A program made the translations under genes and the position numbers. Under the pieces are notes generated by a model. It worked only from the letters and a program-made list of their open reading frames with translations. It was not told the DNA's origin and made no database searches. A DNA stretch of 64,000 nucleotides, from the NCBI GenBank assembly GCA_035552395.1, contig DASZLL010000106.1, forward strand, positions 1-64,000, written 5' to 3'. This document shows, one piece after another, positions 15,980-24,202 of this stretch; within the stretch, counting starts at the first letter, position 1, and every line of letters begins with the position of its first letter. This stretch comes from Bog-473 sp035552395. Lineage in GTDB: Bacteria; Actinomycetota; Acidimicrobiia; Acidimicrobiales; RAAP-2.

Positions 15980-17278
15980 ATGAGCACCGTCCAAGAGCAC
16001 CCGTCGACCACGACGGACGGTCAGCCAATGGCCGGGCCGCTGCGTGCTACGGACGAGGCGTCGTCGCAGGCGGCAACGACACCGGAACAGAGTGGCCACA
16101 GTCATCGTGTCGCGGTCTCCGTGCCGATCGTCCAGCAGCTCTTCGGGAGGTGGCGCCGGCATCCCCTTGCCCGCCCGTGCACGTCGTACATCCTCTCCAG
16201 GGTCGCGGTCCTCTTCGCGGCCTTGGGGGCGAAGTGGTTCGCCCCGAAGCTGCACCTGCTCAATGCGTTGACCGCAGGATGGGACGGAAAGTGGTACCAG
16301 CTGATCGCACAACACGGATACCCGGGTCGCATCGTGAACGAGGGTCACGGGAGCCGTTGGGCGTTCTTCCCCGCCTGGCCGCTCACCATCCGGGCGACGG
16401 TCGGGGCGACACATCTGTCCTACTCCCAGGCCACGTTTCTCCTCTCTTTCGCCCTGGGGCTCACTTCGGCTATCGCTGTGTGGCTTGCGGTGCGAGAGGT
16501 TTTCGGACAGGTCGTCGCAGACCGGGCCGTGCTGCTTTACGTCTTCTTCCCTGCTTCGTTCGTCCTGAGCCTGGGATACTCCGAAGGCCTCTTCATCACG
16601 GCCTGCGGCGTCTGTCTCTACGCTCTGTCCCGGCGCTCCTGGCTTACAGCCGCGCTGGCGGCAGTCGTGGGCGGGTTGACGAGGGACTTCGGGGTCGTCC
16701 TCGTCGCGTGTGTTGTCCTCGCGGCGGGGCACGCCTTCCTCGAGTCCCGCAGGGCGCGTCCTCTCGTCGCCATCGTTGTGGCGCCGCTCGGACTTCTCGT
16801 CTGGCTTTGGTACTCGTGGTCAACCGTCGGTACCCCGTTCGCCTTCCTCCAGGCTGAGCGGTTTTGGGGGAATGGCCACTTCGTGTGGTTCAGGACGCCG
16901 TTTTTGGCCGTCATCGACATGTTCACCGGCTCCCATGCGCTCGAACAGGGTCAGGTGGTCATGTGCGCCCTCGGTGTGGCATTCGCGTTTCTGGGGATCA
17001 TCCTGCTCGCGAGGGCGCATGACAAAGGTGTCTCGATCCCGTCATCCTGGTGGGTCTTTACCATCCTCAGCACGTTGGCCCTGATGAGCTCGTACGAGCC
17101 CGACAGCGTCCTGCGCTACTCCATGGTCGTGCTCACCGCCTACGCGGCCTACGCCTGGCGCATGCGTCCGGAATGGGAGGGCCCGGTCGTGGGCCTGTTG
17201 GGCATGGGACAAGGGATGTTCATGGTCGTCGCGCTGCTGGGGAGCCAATACCCGCACTCGGCGGCGCTCTGGCCCTGA
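15980..17278 (+). CDS. PIG-V-like membrane mannosyltransferase
   Basis: 432 residues. After a hydrophilic N-terminus of about 50 residues come roughly ten membrane segments. The first loop holds NALTAGWDGKWYQLIAQHGY and the next GSRWAFFPAWPL; the acidic/aromatic W-D-x-x-W-Y and RWAFFP motifs are those of GPI-mannosyltransferase II (PIG-V)-like GT-C enzymes, which take mannose from a polyprenyl-phosphate donor on the outer face of the membrane. It is 40-50% similar by eye to the protein at 17649-18887, which faces it. ATG 15980 is used. The upstream gap has two copies of the locus box. The acceptor is unknown. Confidence 0.82.
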   Translation: MSTVQEHPSTTTDGQPMAGPLRATDEASSQAATTPEQSGHSHRVAVSVPIVQQLFGRWRRHPLARPCTSYILSRVAVLFAALGAKWFAPKLHLLNALTAGWDGKWYQLIAQHGYPGRIVNEGHGSRWAFFPAWPLTIRATVGATHLSYSQATFLLSFALGLTSAIAVWLAVREVFGQVVADRAVLLYVFFPASFVLSLGYSEGLFITACGVCLYALSRRSWLTAALAAVVGGLTRDFGVVLVACVVLAAGHAFLESRRARPLVAIVVAPLGLLVWLWYSWSTVGTPFAFLQAERFWGNGHFVWFRTPFLAVIDMFTGSHALEQGQVVMCALGVAFAFLGIILLARAHDKGVSIPSSWWVFTILSTLALMSSYEPDSVLRYSMVVLTAYAAYAWRMRPEWEGPVVGLLGMGQGMFMVVALLGSQYPHSAALWP

Positions 17279-17389
17279 CGACCCGGCAGATTTGCCGCCG
17301 CCACTCCGCAACCGTCCTCGTTTCGCCTGCGCACCTTGCGTGGCGAAACGAAGCTCGCATTGGACGTCATCCCTCAAGGGGACCCTTGT

Positions 17390-17539
17390 CTACGCCGCAC
17401 GCAGTCCGGTGATCTTCGCCATCTTTACGATGTTCGACTTCCCTGCCCCTTCGACGCTCGAGAGACGTCGCCAGGCGTCGATCTTCCTTGACACCTTGAA
17501 CATGATCCCGTACTTGCTGCGGATCTTCCGGTCGTCGAA
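17390..17539 (-). other. Possible C-terminal gene remnant in the 17279-17648 gap
   Basis: The minus strand reads 49 codons with a coherent, protein-like composition (YGIMFKVSRKIDAWRRL, then GAGKSNIVKMAKITGLRAA) ending at TAG, but an in-frame TAG (17540-17542) precedes it and only an internal ATG is available. I do not recognise the family. It may be the tail of a lost gene. The rest of this 370-base gap, between two convergent glycosyltransferase genes, shows nothing else. Confidence 0.3.
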
Positions 17540-17648
17540 CTAACCGGGTCGAACGAAACGCTCCGAATCCGAGATACCTGCACAGCGCCCCTCTGCAGGG
17601 CGATGCGCACAACTTCCAATGGCTCCTGAACGTTGGCGCGCGCCGTGT

Positions 17649-18887
17649 TTAGGGGATGAATGACGGCGTCAGGGGATGGAGGACGCCGGAGAGGTAAACG
17701 ACGGTCAGCGCCGCCTGCCCGCCGGCGAACCCGACGAGGAGCACAGTGCGGGTGGCCGAGCGCGCCTTCCAAGCGATCCCAACGAAAAGCGGGAACACGA
17801 CCATCGTGTAGCGCGGGATGCTGTCGATGAAGTACGCGCTGAGCGCAATGGCCACTGTGCCGGCCGTGTAGATCCACCACGACACAGGCACGCGTCGCAC
17901 GCGGGACACGGCGATCAGGCAAACCACGCCCACGTAGACGAACACAACGGCGGCCGTGCAAAACGCCGCCCTGGCGAGGGTCAGCCCGTGCGCGCTCATC
18001 GTGATGAGGGTCGCCAGCGCGCGAACTGGCGCAGCGAACCAGACGAAGTGCTGTCCCTGCCAGAACCGTTCTGAGGTCACGAAGGCAAACGGGGTGCCCA
18101 CCATGGCCCAGCTGTAGGACATGAACGCCACCATCCCGAGGGGCGCGATCGCCGCGGCGAGGAGCGGCCGAAGGCGTCGCTCCTGCCGCGCGGCCAGCAG
18201 AGCGACGACCACGACGCAGATGACAACCACGGCTCCCATGTTGCGCGTGAGCCCGGCCACGCACGCCAACAGCGCTGCGGTGATCCACCAGCGGCGTTGC
18301 AAGGCGTAGAGGGCGCCCGCCGCTGCAGTGATGAAGAGTCCCTCGGTGTAGGCGAATGACAAGATGCACGAGAGCGGGAAGAAGACGAACAACAGCGTCG
18401 CCCGGTCGGCCACCGAGGCGCCGAAGGTCTCGCGCACGACGAGCCACACAGTCAACGTTGCGGTGAGCCCGAACACGAAGCCCGCCAGAACGGCAGCGTC
18501 GGGCAGACTCAAGCGCGATACCTCCGCCACGCCGCGGATCACGGCGGGAAAGGCCGGGAAGAAGGCCCAACGACTCCCCAGCCCCTCTTGATACATCCGC
18601 TGGGGGTACCCGTGTTGAGCGATCAACAGGTACCACCGGCCGTCCCAGACGGAGCCCAGGGAGCGGACGACGTTGAGGGAGGGGTAGAGCAGGCCCGCCA
18701 CCAGGGCAGCACCCAGGACCAGGAGGCGGGAGGCGAGGTAGTAGCGGACCGGCCGTAGCAGGGGCTGCCAACGGAGGAGCGCAGGCTCGGCCTCGGGCGA
18801 GCCTGCCGCCGGCTCCGCCGGCTCAGCCGCTGCCGGTGCTGCCGTTGCTGTTGGTGCCGGTGTGACCTCGCTGAGGTCGGTGGTCAC
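17649..18887 (-). CDS. PIG-V-like membrane mannosyltransferase (paralogue)
   Basis: 412 residues with about ten membrane segments and the same GT-C motifs as its neighbour: SLGSVWDGRWYLLIAQHGYP and GSRWAFFPAFPA, then YTEGLFITAA and CVAGLTRNMG. The N-terminal 40 residues are Ala/Pro/Glu-rich and disordered. The GTG start at 18887 overlaps the stop of the GT2-GtrA gene by four bases (GTGA), so the two are translationally coupled. The natural reading is that the GT2 domain makes the lipid-linked sugar, GtrA helps present it, and this enzyme transfers it. Longer in-frame extension upstream is spurious. Confidence 0.83.
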   Translation of the reverse strand: MTTDLSEVTPAPTATAAPAAAEPAEPAAGSPEAEPALLRWQPLLRPVRYYLASRLLVLGAALVAGLLYPSLNVVRSLGSVWDGRWYLLIAQHGYPQRMYQEGLGSRWAFFPAFPAVIRGVAEVSRLSLPDAAVLAGFVFGLTATLTVWLVVRETFGASVADRATLLFVFFPLSCILSFAYTEGLFITAAAGALYALQRRWWITAALLACVAGLTRNMGAVVVICVVVVALLAARQERRLRPLLAAAIAPLGMVAFMSYSWAMVGTPFAFVTSERFWQGQHFVWFAAPVRALATLITMSAHGLTLARAAFCTAAVVFVYVGVVCLIAVSRVRRVPVSWWIYTAGTVAIALSAYFIDSIPRYTMVVFPLFVGIAWKARSATRTVLLVGFAGGQAALTVVYLSGVLHPLTPSFIP

Positions 18888-20149
18888 GCCGCGACCGGCC
18901 GAGGCGGTGACGGGCGAAAGGCCCATCCGCGCAGGAGTGAGAAACGCACGAGCGAGGCAACCCCGTTGGCCAACGTGACGGCGACGAGCGCGGCGGAGAG
19001 CGAACCGGCGCCGAGCATGGCTGAGACCAACAGGGCTGCGGTCGTGCCGCTCAGGCTGACGGCGTACAACACGCCGGCGGTGGCGAGAAAGTGCGGGCGG
19101 CGGGTCCGGGCGACGTCGCCCCGGTTTTGTCCCTTGGCGAGCGAGCGGTGCAACGCGGTGTTGACCAGCGTGCAGAACGCCAGCGCGAGCGCGTTGGAGG
19201 CCAGGGGTCCGAACTGCTTGAAGCCGAACGCGAACAGACAGAGATAGCTGAGGGTGCTCAGCATCCCGACGCCGGCATAGGACAGCAGCTGCTCGGCCGT
19301 GGCCTCTTCGGGGCGGAGGCGTTCCGTCCGGCGCAGCCGATGCGCCCGGTGTAGCGCGTGACCATGCGAGAGGCGCCACAGCCCCTTGAGGTCATCCCGG
19401 GCCGTCGACAGGATCTGAACCCGTGAGTCGGGGTCGTCCACCCACTCGACGGGGATCTCGCTGACCCGCATCCCGAGGCGTTCCGCCGTCACGAGGAGCT
19501 CGGTGTCGAAGAACCAGGCGTCGTCCTCCACCAGGGGGAGGAGCTTCAGCGCACACTCGCGGCGCAGCGCCTTGAACCCGCACTGGAAGTCGCTGATCCG
19601 GCTCCGCTGGGACATGCGCACGAGAAGGCTATAAGCCCGCGAGATCAACTCCCGCTTGGCCCCGCGCACGACCCGCGCCCCGCGGGCGAGGCGGGTGCCG
19701 ACCGCGACGTCACCGTGACCCGACAGGACCGAGGCGACCAACGGCATGAGGCCGGTGAGGGAAGTGGAAAGGTCGACGTCCATGTAGGCGACGACCTCTG
19801 CGGTGCTGGCCTCCCAGGCCTGGCGCAACGCGTAGCCGCGACCCTTGCGATCCAGGGTGATCGCCTGCACACCGTCGAGGGAGGCGGCGAGCCGGCGGGC
19901 GACGATCGCGGTGCCGTCGGTGCTGCCGTTGTCAACGATCGTGACGAGCGAAGTGAAAGGCAGGGACTGGTCCAGGAACTCGCACAGCGTGGCGATGCGC
20001 TCGGACAATTGGTGCGCTTCGTTGTAGACGGGCACCACGACCTCGACTTGGACGGCCTCCTGGCGCGTTGGCTCGGAAGAGAAGCGACGATGCGTGCGCG
20101 CTCCCCGGCGTGCGGTGTGCGCCAGCACGGACGGTGCCGAAACCTCCAT
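18884..20149 (-). CDS. GT2 glycosyltransferase-GtrA fusion (polyprenyl-phosphate sugar synthase + flippase-like domain)
   Basis: 421 residues. Residues 35-260 are a GT-A fold of the DPM1/DPG-synthase type: VEVVVPVYNEAHQL, VDNGSTDGT, GRGYALRQAW, the D-x-D as YMDVDLSTS, and SDFQCGFKALRREC with W near the end. Residues 290-415 form a four-helix GtrA domain (LSYAGVGMLSTLSYLCLF, NTALHRSLA), a family thought to move lipid-linked sugars across the membrane. Making both domains one chain couples synthesis of a polyprenyl-phosphate hexose to its presentation. It is followed by the PIG-V-like enzyme. A copy of the locus box lies 98 bases upstream. Confidence 0.87.
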   Translation of the reverse strand: MEVSAPSVLAHTARRGARTHRRFSSEPTRQEAVQVEVVVPVYNEAHQLSERIATLCEFLDQSLPFTSLVTIVDNGSTDGTAIVARRLAASLDGVQAITLDRKGRGYALRQAWEASTAEVVAYMDVDLSTSLTGLMPLVASVLSGHGDVAVGTRLARGARVVRGAKRELISRAYSLLVRMSQRSRISDFQCGFKALRRECALKLLPLVEDDAWFFDTELLVTAERLGMRVSEIPVEWVDDPDSRVQILSTARDDLKGLWRLSHGHALHRAHRLRRTERLRPEEATAEQLLSYAGVGMLSTLSYLCLFAFGFKQFGPLASNALALAFCTLVNTALHRSLAKGQNRGDVARTRRPHFLATAGVLYAVSLSGTTAALLVSAMLGAGSLSAALVAVTLANGVASLVRFSLLRGWAFRPSPPRPVAA

Positions 20150-20246
20150 TCGACCGACTCCCCCTCACAGTCGGGCCGCCGGCCACAGAAACGCGCGCGG
20201 CCTGCTGTTCCCCAGAAGCAGGGTAAGGCAGCGGACTCGCCGGATG

Positions 20247-20265
20247 CATGGGCCAAAAGGACCAG
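20247..20265 (-). promoter_or_regulatory. Third copy of the glycan-locus box
   Basis: On the minus strand CTGGTCCTTTTGGCCCATG ends 98 bases before the GT2-GtrA start at 20149. It shares CCTTTTGGCCCATG with 15795-15808 in the same orientation relative to the gene. Confidence 0.55.
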
Positions 20266-20308
20266 ATTGGGCCGGCCGTCCCCCCGGCAGATACCGAGCC
20301 GCGAGTGC

Positions 20309-21460
20309 TCAGTCGCCGTCGAGGAGCGAGAAGCCCATGACGCCGGCTTTGGCGACGTCGTAGCAGAGCGTGTCGTAGGGCTCGACGAGGCCGTAGGTGA
20401 CTTCGCCGTCGCAGGTGACGCGGCAGTGGTGCTGATCCTGTCCGGCGAGGCGACGGCGCACGTCTGGGTCGTTGACGTCGAAGGTCTCGTGGTGCACGAC
20501 GACCTCATTGCCCTCAGCCACCGTCATGCCATGCCAGAGGTCACCGTCGGGCGTGCCGCCGTTGGGCCCGCCGTACATGCCGCAGCGCAGGAACGCGATC
20601 TGGTTCCCGAGACGCTCGAACTCCATCGTCTTGGCGGAGCCGTCCGCGAAGTGCAGGTCGACCTCGCCGCCCAGCAGCAGGTGCGTGTTGGATTCGAAGC
20701 GCATGCGATGCACGCGCTTGGTGAGCGTACCGCTGCGCTTGCGGGCGTCGCCGAGGTTGTACAGCACATGGTCCCCCCAGATGCCGAAGTCCGCGAACTC
20801 GACCCACTCGCCGCTGTGCGGGTGCTGCATGCCCATGTAGCGCCCGGGACCGCCGACACCGTCGCGAGTCCCCCAGTGATGGTCTCGGGTGCCGAGGTGG
20901 GTGTCGGTGCCGAGCTCGTGGCGCTCGCCGTGGGCCTCGACCCAGCCCTCCTGGCGGCCGAAGCCGTCGTAGCCGGCGATCGGGCTCATGGCGCGGCCCC
21001 CGACGATGATGCCGGCGCCGAGTTGGCGGAAGACGGGCCGTTTCGTATCGAGCCAGTCGATCTCGTAGGAGATCGGGAGGTCCGCGCCGGGTTCGAGCCG
21101 GAGGCACCAGTGCCGGAACGGCTCGACCACCTCGAAGCTGAAGGGCCCGATCCGCATGTCCATGCGGTCGTTACGCAGCTTCTGGTGGGCCCGCACGGTC
21201 GTGTGGCGGCCGCGCAAGTTCACGATGGCAAAGGCTTCCGCCGTACCCAGGTTCGGGTAGAAGGCAAGCCCGATGACGACGAGCAGCTCGCCCACCTTGT
21301 CCTCGCACGTGAACCAGACTCGCTCGTAGGCCTGGGCGTCGGGCGTCCACATCACGCGGACGGGATAGGGCGAGTTGTGGACGAGAAACTCGTCGAGCCC
21401 CGACAGCGGAGCGTGCTCGGCGCCGGCGGGGTAGGGCGAAGATCCGGACGGGTCGGTCAT
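20309..21460 (-). CDS. Uncharacterised protein, possibly lipocalin/AttH-like beta-barrel
   Basis: 383 residues, no signal peptide or membrane segment. The sequence is rich in Trp, Gly and His (DTHLGTRDHHWGTRDG, GRYMGMQHPHSGEWVEFADFG) and beta-prone throughout, like the two-barrel AttH/CrtC-type proteins found beside steroid and terpenoid genes in actinobacteria; this fold suggestion is tentative. The start ATG 21460 overlaps the ALDH stop by ATGA, so it is translationally coupled to ALDH. The pairing points to a role in the same catabolic or tailoring pathway. No catalytic residues can be named. Confidence 0.7.
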   Translation of the reverse strand: MTDPSGSSPYPAGAEHAPLSGLDEFLVHNSPYPVRVMWTPDAQAYERVWFTCEDKVGELLVVIGLAFYPNLGTAEAFAIVNLRGRHTTVRAHQKLRNDRMDMRIGPFSFEVVEPFRHWCLRLEPGADLPISYEIDWLDTKRPVFRQLGAGIIVGGRAMSPIAGYDGFGRQEGWVEAHGERHELGTDTHLGTRDHHWGTRDGVGGPGRYMGMQHPHSGEWVEFADFGIWGDHVLYNLGDARKRSGTLTKRVHRMRFESNTHLLLGGEVDLHFADGSAKTMEFERLGNQIAFLRCGMYGGPNGGTPDGDLWHGMTVAEGNEVVVHHETFDVNDPDVRRRLAGQDQHHCRVTCDGEVTYGLVEPYDTLCYDVAKAGVMGFSLLDGD

Positions 21461-22926
21461 GAGGCCTGGGGAGCGCCGTAGATCGACTTGTACTCGAGGT
21501 AGCCCTCGAGCCCGACCGGGCCGTACTCGCGCCCGATGCCGCTGTGCTTGTAGCCGCCGAAGGGCGACCACAGGTCGGGGCCGAACCCGTTGATGCCGAC
21601 CATGCCGGTCCGGATGCGCCGGGCGATGTCGGCGGCGTGGACGCGGTCCTTGGACCACACGGACCCGGCCAAGCCGAAGGGGGAGGCGTTGGCCAGACGC
21701 ACAGCGTCCTCTTCGTCGTCATAGGGGATCACGCAGACGACCGGCCCGAAGACCTCCTCGCGTGCCACGGTCATTTCGTTGTGCACGTCCGCCAGCAGAG
21801 TCGGTGCGACGTACCAGCCGGGCACGTCCGCGGCGCCGGCCGGGCGCGCCGTGCCACCGGCGACGGTCCGGGCGCCTTCGCTCTCGGCCTGGCGCAGGTA
21901 ATCGAGGACCCGCTCCTGCTGGCGGCGCGCCACGAGGGGACCGACGTAGGTGGTCGGATCGGACGGGTCGCCGACCACGATCTCCTCGACCATGGCGGCC
22001 AGCGCATCCACCATCTCGCCGTAGTGCTCGCGGGGCGCGAGGACGCGTGTCTGGGCCACGCAGGCCTGCCCGCTGTTGAGGAACGACGCGAACTTCAGCC
22101 CCTCGGCCGTGCGGCCGGGGTCCGCGTCGGCCAGCACGACGGCGGCGGATTTTCCTCCGAGCTCCAGGCTGCATCGGGCCAGCCGTTCCCCGCAGAGGCC
22201 GGCGATGCGGCGGCCGACGGCGCTGCTGCCGGTGAAAGCGACCTTGTCCACGTCGGGGTGGCGCACCAGGTGCTCACCCGCCTCACGCCCGCCGACGAGG
22301 ATGCTGACGACACCTGGCGGGAGCCCGGCCTCGTGAATGATCTCGGCGAGGAGGAGCGCGTCGAGCGGCGACTCGGCCGCGGCCTTCAAGACGATGGTGC
22401 AGCCGGCGAGGAGGGCCGGCGCCAACTTCGGCATGATCACGAGCTGGGGCACATTCCACGGCGTAATGGCGCCGACGACGCCGACCGGCTCGCGGCGGAC
22501 CAGTGCGCCGGCGTTGTGGCCGGACCCGGGTTGTTCCCATTCGATGGTGTCGGCCGCATCGAGGAAGGTGGCCAACATGGCCGCCCCACCGGGGCCCTGG
22601 GCCAGCTCAGCGAACCAGCGGGGCGAGCCCATCTCGGCGATGACGGTCTCGGTCATCTGCCCGATTCGCGCCCTGTAGGCGTCGAGGATGCGCCGGACCG
22701 CGGCGGCGCGCTCTTGGGGCGGGAGGTGCGGCCACGGCGACCGATCGAACGCTCGGCGGGCCAGGGCCACGGCGCGGTCGACGTCGATCTCGCTGGCGCA
22801 GGGGGTGAAGCCGATGACCTCTGCGCTGTGGGGGGAGGTGACCTCGACCCGCTCGCTCGTGGCGGCCGGGAGCCACTCCCCGCCGAAGTAGAGGCTGTCG
22901 TACTCGGTCCGTACTGCGCTGGTCAC
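21457..22926 (-). CDS. Aldehyde dehydrogenase family protein
   Basis: 489 residues, normal ALDH length. It oxidises an aldehyde to the acid with NAD(P)+. Visible landmarks are ITPWNVPQL and KAAAESPLDA (cofactor binding), FTGSSAVGR (Rossmann turn), LELGGKSAAVV (general-base Glu), FLNSGQACVAQTR (catalytic Cys) and EEVFGPVV. GTG 22926 has AAGGAG five bases upstream. It is divergent from a P450 with only 40 bases between starts and is coupled to the next gene by ATGA. A minus-strand TACTGT (22956-22951) is a plausible -10 box. The context suggests oxidation of a P450-derived product. Confidence 0.92.
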   Translation of the reverse strand: MTSAVRTEYDSLYFGGEWLPAATSERVEVTSPHSAEVIGFTPCASEIDVDRAVALARRAFDRSPWPHLPPQERAAAVRRILDAYRARIGQMTETVIAEMGSPRWFAELAQGPGGAAMLATFLDAADTIEWEQPGSGHNAGALVRREPVGVVGAITPWNVPQLVIMPKLAPALLAGCTIVLKAAAESPLDALLLAEIIHEAGLPPGVVSILVGGREAGEHLVRHPDVDKVAFTGSSAVGRRIAGLCGERLARCSLELGGKSAAVVLADADPGRTAEGLKFASFLNSGQACVAQTRVLAPREHYGEMVDALAAMVEEIVVGDPSDPTTYVGPLVARRQQERVLDYLRQAESEGARTVAGGTARPAGAADVPGWYVAPTLLADVHNEMTVAREEVFGPVVCVIPYDDEEDAVRLANASPFGLAGSVWSKDRVHAADIARRIRTGMVGINGFGPDLWSPFGGYKHSGIGREYGPVGLEGYLEYKSIYGAPQAS

Positions 22927-22966
22927 GGCGACTCCTTGTGGCGGTGCAGCACAGTACGCTCGCACC

Positions 22967-24154
22967 GTGGTAGCCGACCAGCGCGTTGATCCGCGGGACG
23001 CCGCGTTCTTCGCTCGAGGGGACTACTACGAGATCCTGGCGACGCTGCGGGCGGAGGACCCGGTGCACGAGTGCGGGCCGGGCTTCTGGGCGGTGTCGCG
23101 CTACGAGGACATCCGGGACCTCAGCCGCGACCCCGCGCACTTCTGCTCGGGCCAGGGGGCCCTCGTCAACGACCCCATCCGGGCTTCGGGGACGCCGATG
23201 CTCAGCCGCTCGATCCTGCACATGGACCCGCCCGAGCATGCCGTCTTCCGCAAGCTGGTGAACCGCCAGTTCACGCCGCGCGCGCTGTCGGGGCTCGAGG
23301 AGTCGATCCGCAAGAGCGCCTCGAGTCTGCTCGACGCCGCCGACGCCGGTTCGGAGATCGACTTCGTGGCCGAGCTGGCCGCGCCCTTCCCGCTGTCGGT
23401 GATTGCCGAACTGCTCGGGATCGACGAAGCGGATCGCTCGGACTTTCGCCGGTGGTCGGATGCGGCGATTGAGTCACCGGACCTTCCGCCCGAAAAGACG
23501 ATGGTCGCGCTCGGCGAGCTCTCCGCTTTCATCATGGAGCACATCCGGGTCAAGCGGGACCGGCCGGGCCCGGACCTGGTCTCACTTCTTGTCGGCAGCG
23601 AGGTCGACGGCATGCCGCTTAGCAAAGAGGAGTTGTTCATGTTCCTCCTCACGCTGCTGGTCGCGGGCAACGAGACGACGCGCACGCTGGTGTCGGGGAG
23701 CGCAATCGTGCTGTCCGAACACCCGGATCAGCGCGCCGCCCTGGTCGCCGGCCCATCGTTGCTCCCAGGCGCGGTGGAGGAGTGCCTGCGCTGGGTGACA
23801 CCCGTCCACGCCTTCTGCCGGACCGCGACCGAGGACACCGTGGTCGCAGGTACGCAGGTGCTGTCGGGTGACTACCTCTGCATGCTCTATGCCTCGGCCA
23901 ACCGGGACGAGCGTGTCTTCGGACCGGATGCGGCGCAGTTCGACGTCCGCCGCCAGGTGATCCCGGTCCACCTCGCGTTCGGCTTCGGCGAGCACGTCTG
24001 CCTCGGTGCCAGCCTGGCCCGGCTCGAGGCGAGGGTGTTCTTCGAGGAATTGTTGGTGCGCTTTCCGGAGTACGCGGTCAGCGGGCCCGTCGAGCGGGTG
24101 CTCTCCACGACCGTGAGCGGGATCCGGTCGTTGCCGGTGGTGCTGGCGCCGTAG
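22967..24154 (+). CDS. Cytochrome P450
   Basis: 395 residues, typical soluble bacterial P450. Motifs in order: I-helix LLVAGNETTRTLV, the ExxR-type EECLRWVTP, and the haem loop AFGFGEHVCLGASLAR with the ligand Cys at residue 345. It hydroxylates a substrate using O2 and electrons from ferredoxin; no ferredoxin or reductase gene is adjacent. The GTG start at 22967 follows TACGCT (22955-22960) by six bases, so it may be leaderless. It is divergent from ALDH. The surrounding SDR, ALDH and sulfatase genes fit degradation of an alicyclic or steroid-like compound, but the substrate is not established. Confidence 0.93.
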   Translation: MVADQRVDPRDAAFFARGDYYEILATLRAEDPVHECGPGFWAVSRYEDIRDLSRDPAHFCSGQGALVNDPIRASGTPMLSRSILHMDPPEHAVFRKLVNRQFTPRALSGLEESIRKSASSLLDAADAGSEIDFVAELAAPFPLSVIAELLGIDEADRSDFRRWSDAAIESPDLPPEKTMVALGELSAFIMEHIRVKRDRPGPDLVSLLVGSEVDGMPLSKEELFMFLLTLLVAGNETTRTLVSGSAIVLSEHPDQRAALVAGPSLLPGAVEECLRWVTPVHAFCRTATEDTVVAGTQVLSGDYLCMLYASANRDERVFGPDAAQFDVRRQVIPVHLAFGFGEHVCLGASLARLEARVFFEELLVRFPEYAVSGPVERVLSTTVSGIRSLPVVLAP

Positions 24155-24202
24155 GGCGCCCGCGCCGTCGCCGCAGGGCGCCGTGCCGAAGACGCGTTGG
24201 TC

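Noticed and set aside
17292..17543. Plus-strand ORF of 83 codons after the mannosyltransferase
   Set aside because: No motif, no ribosome site, and the opposite strand reads more protein-like.
18888..19379. Upstream extension of the second PIG-V-like protein
   Set aside because: The extension lies within the GT2-GtrA gene; the GTGA overlap at 18884-18887 fixes the start.
24155..24185. Repeated GGGCGCC between P450 and the ArsR-type gene as terminator
   Set aside because: The copies are direct repeats rather than a clean stem, and no T run follows.
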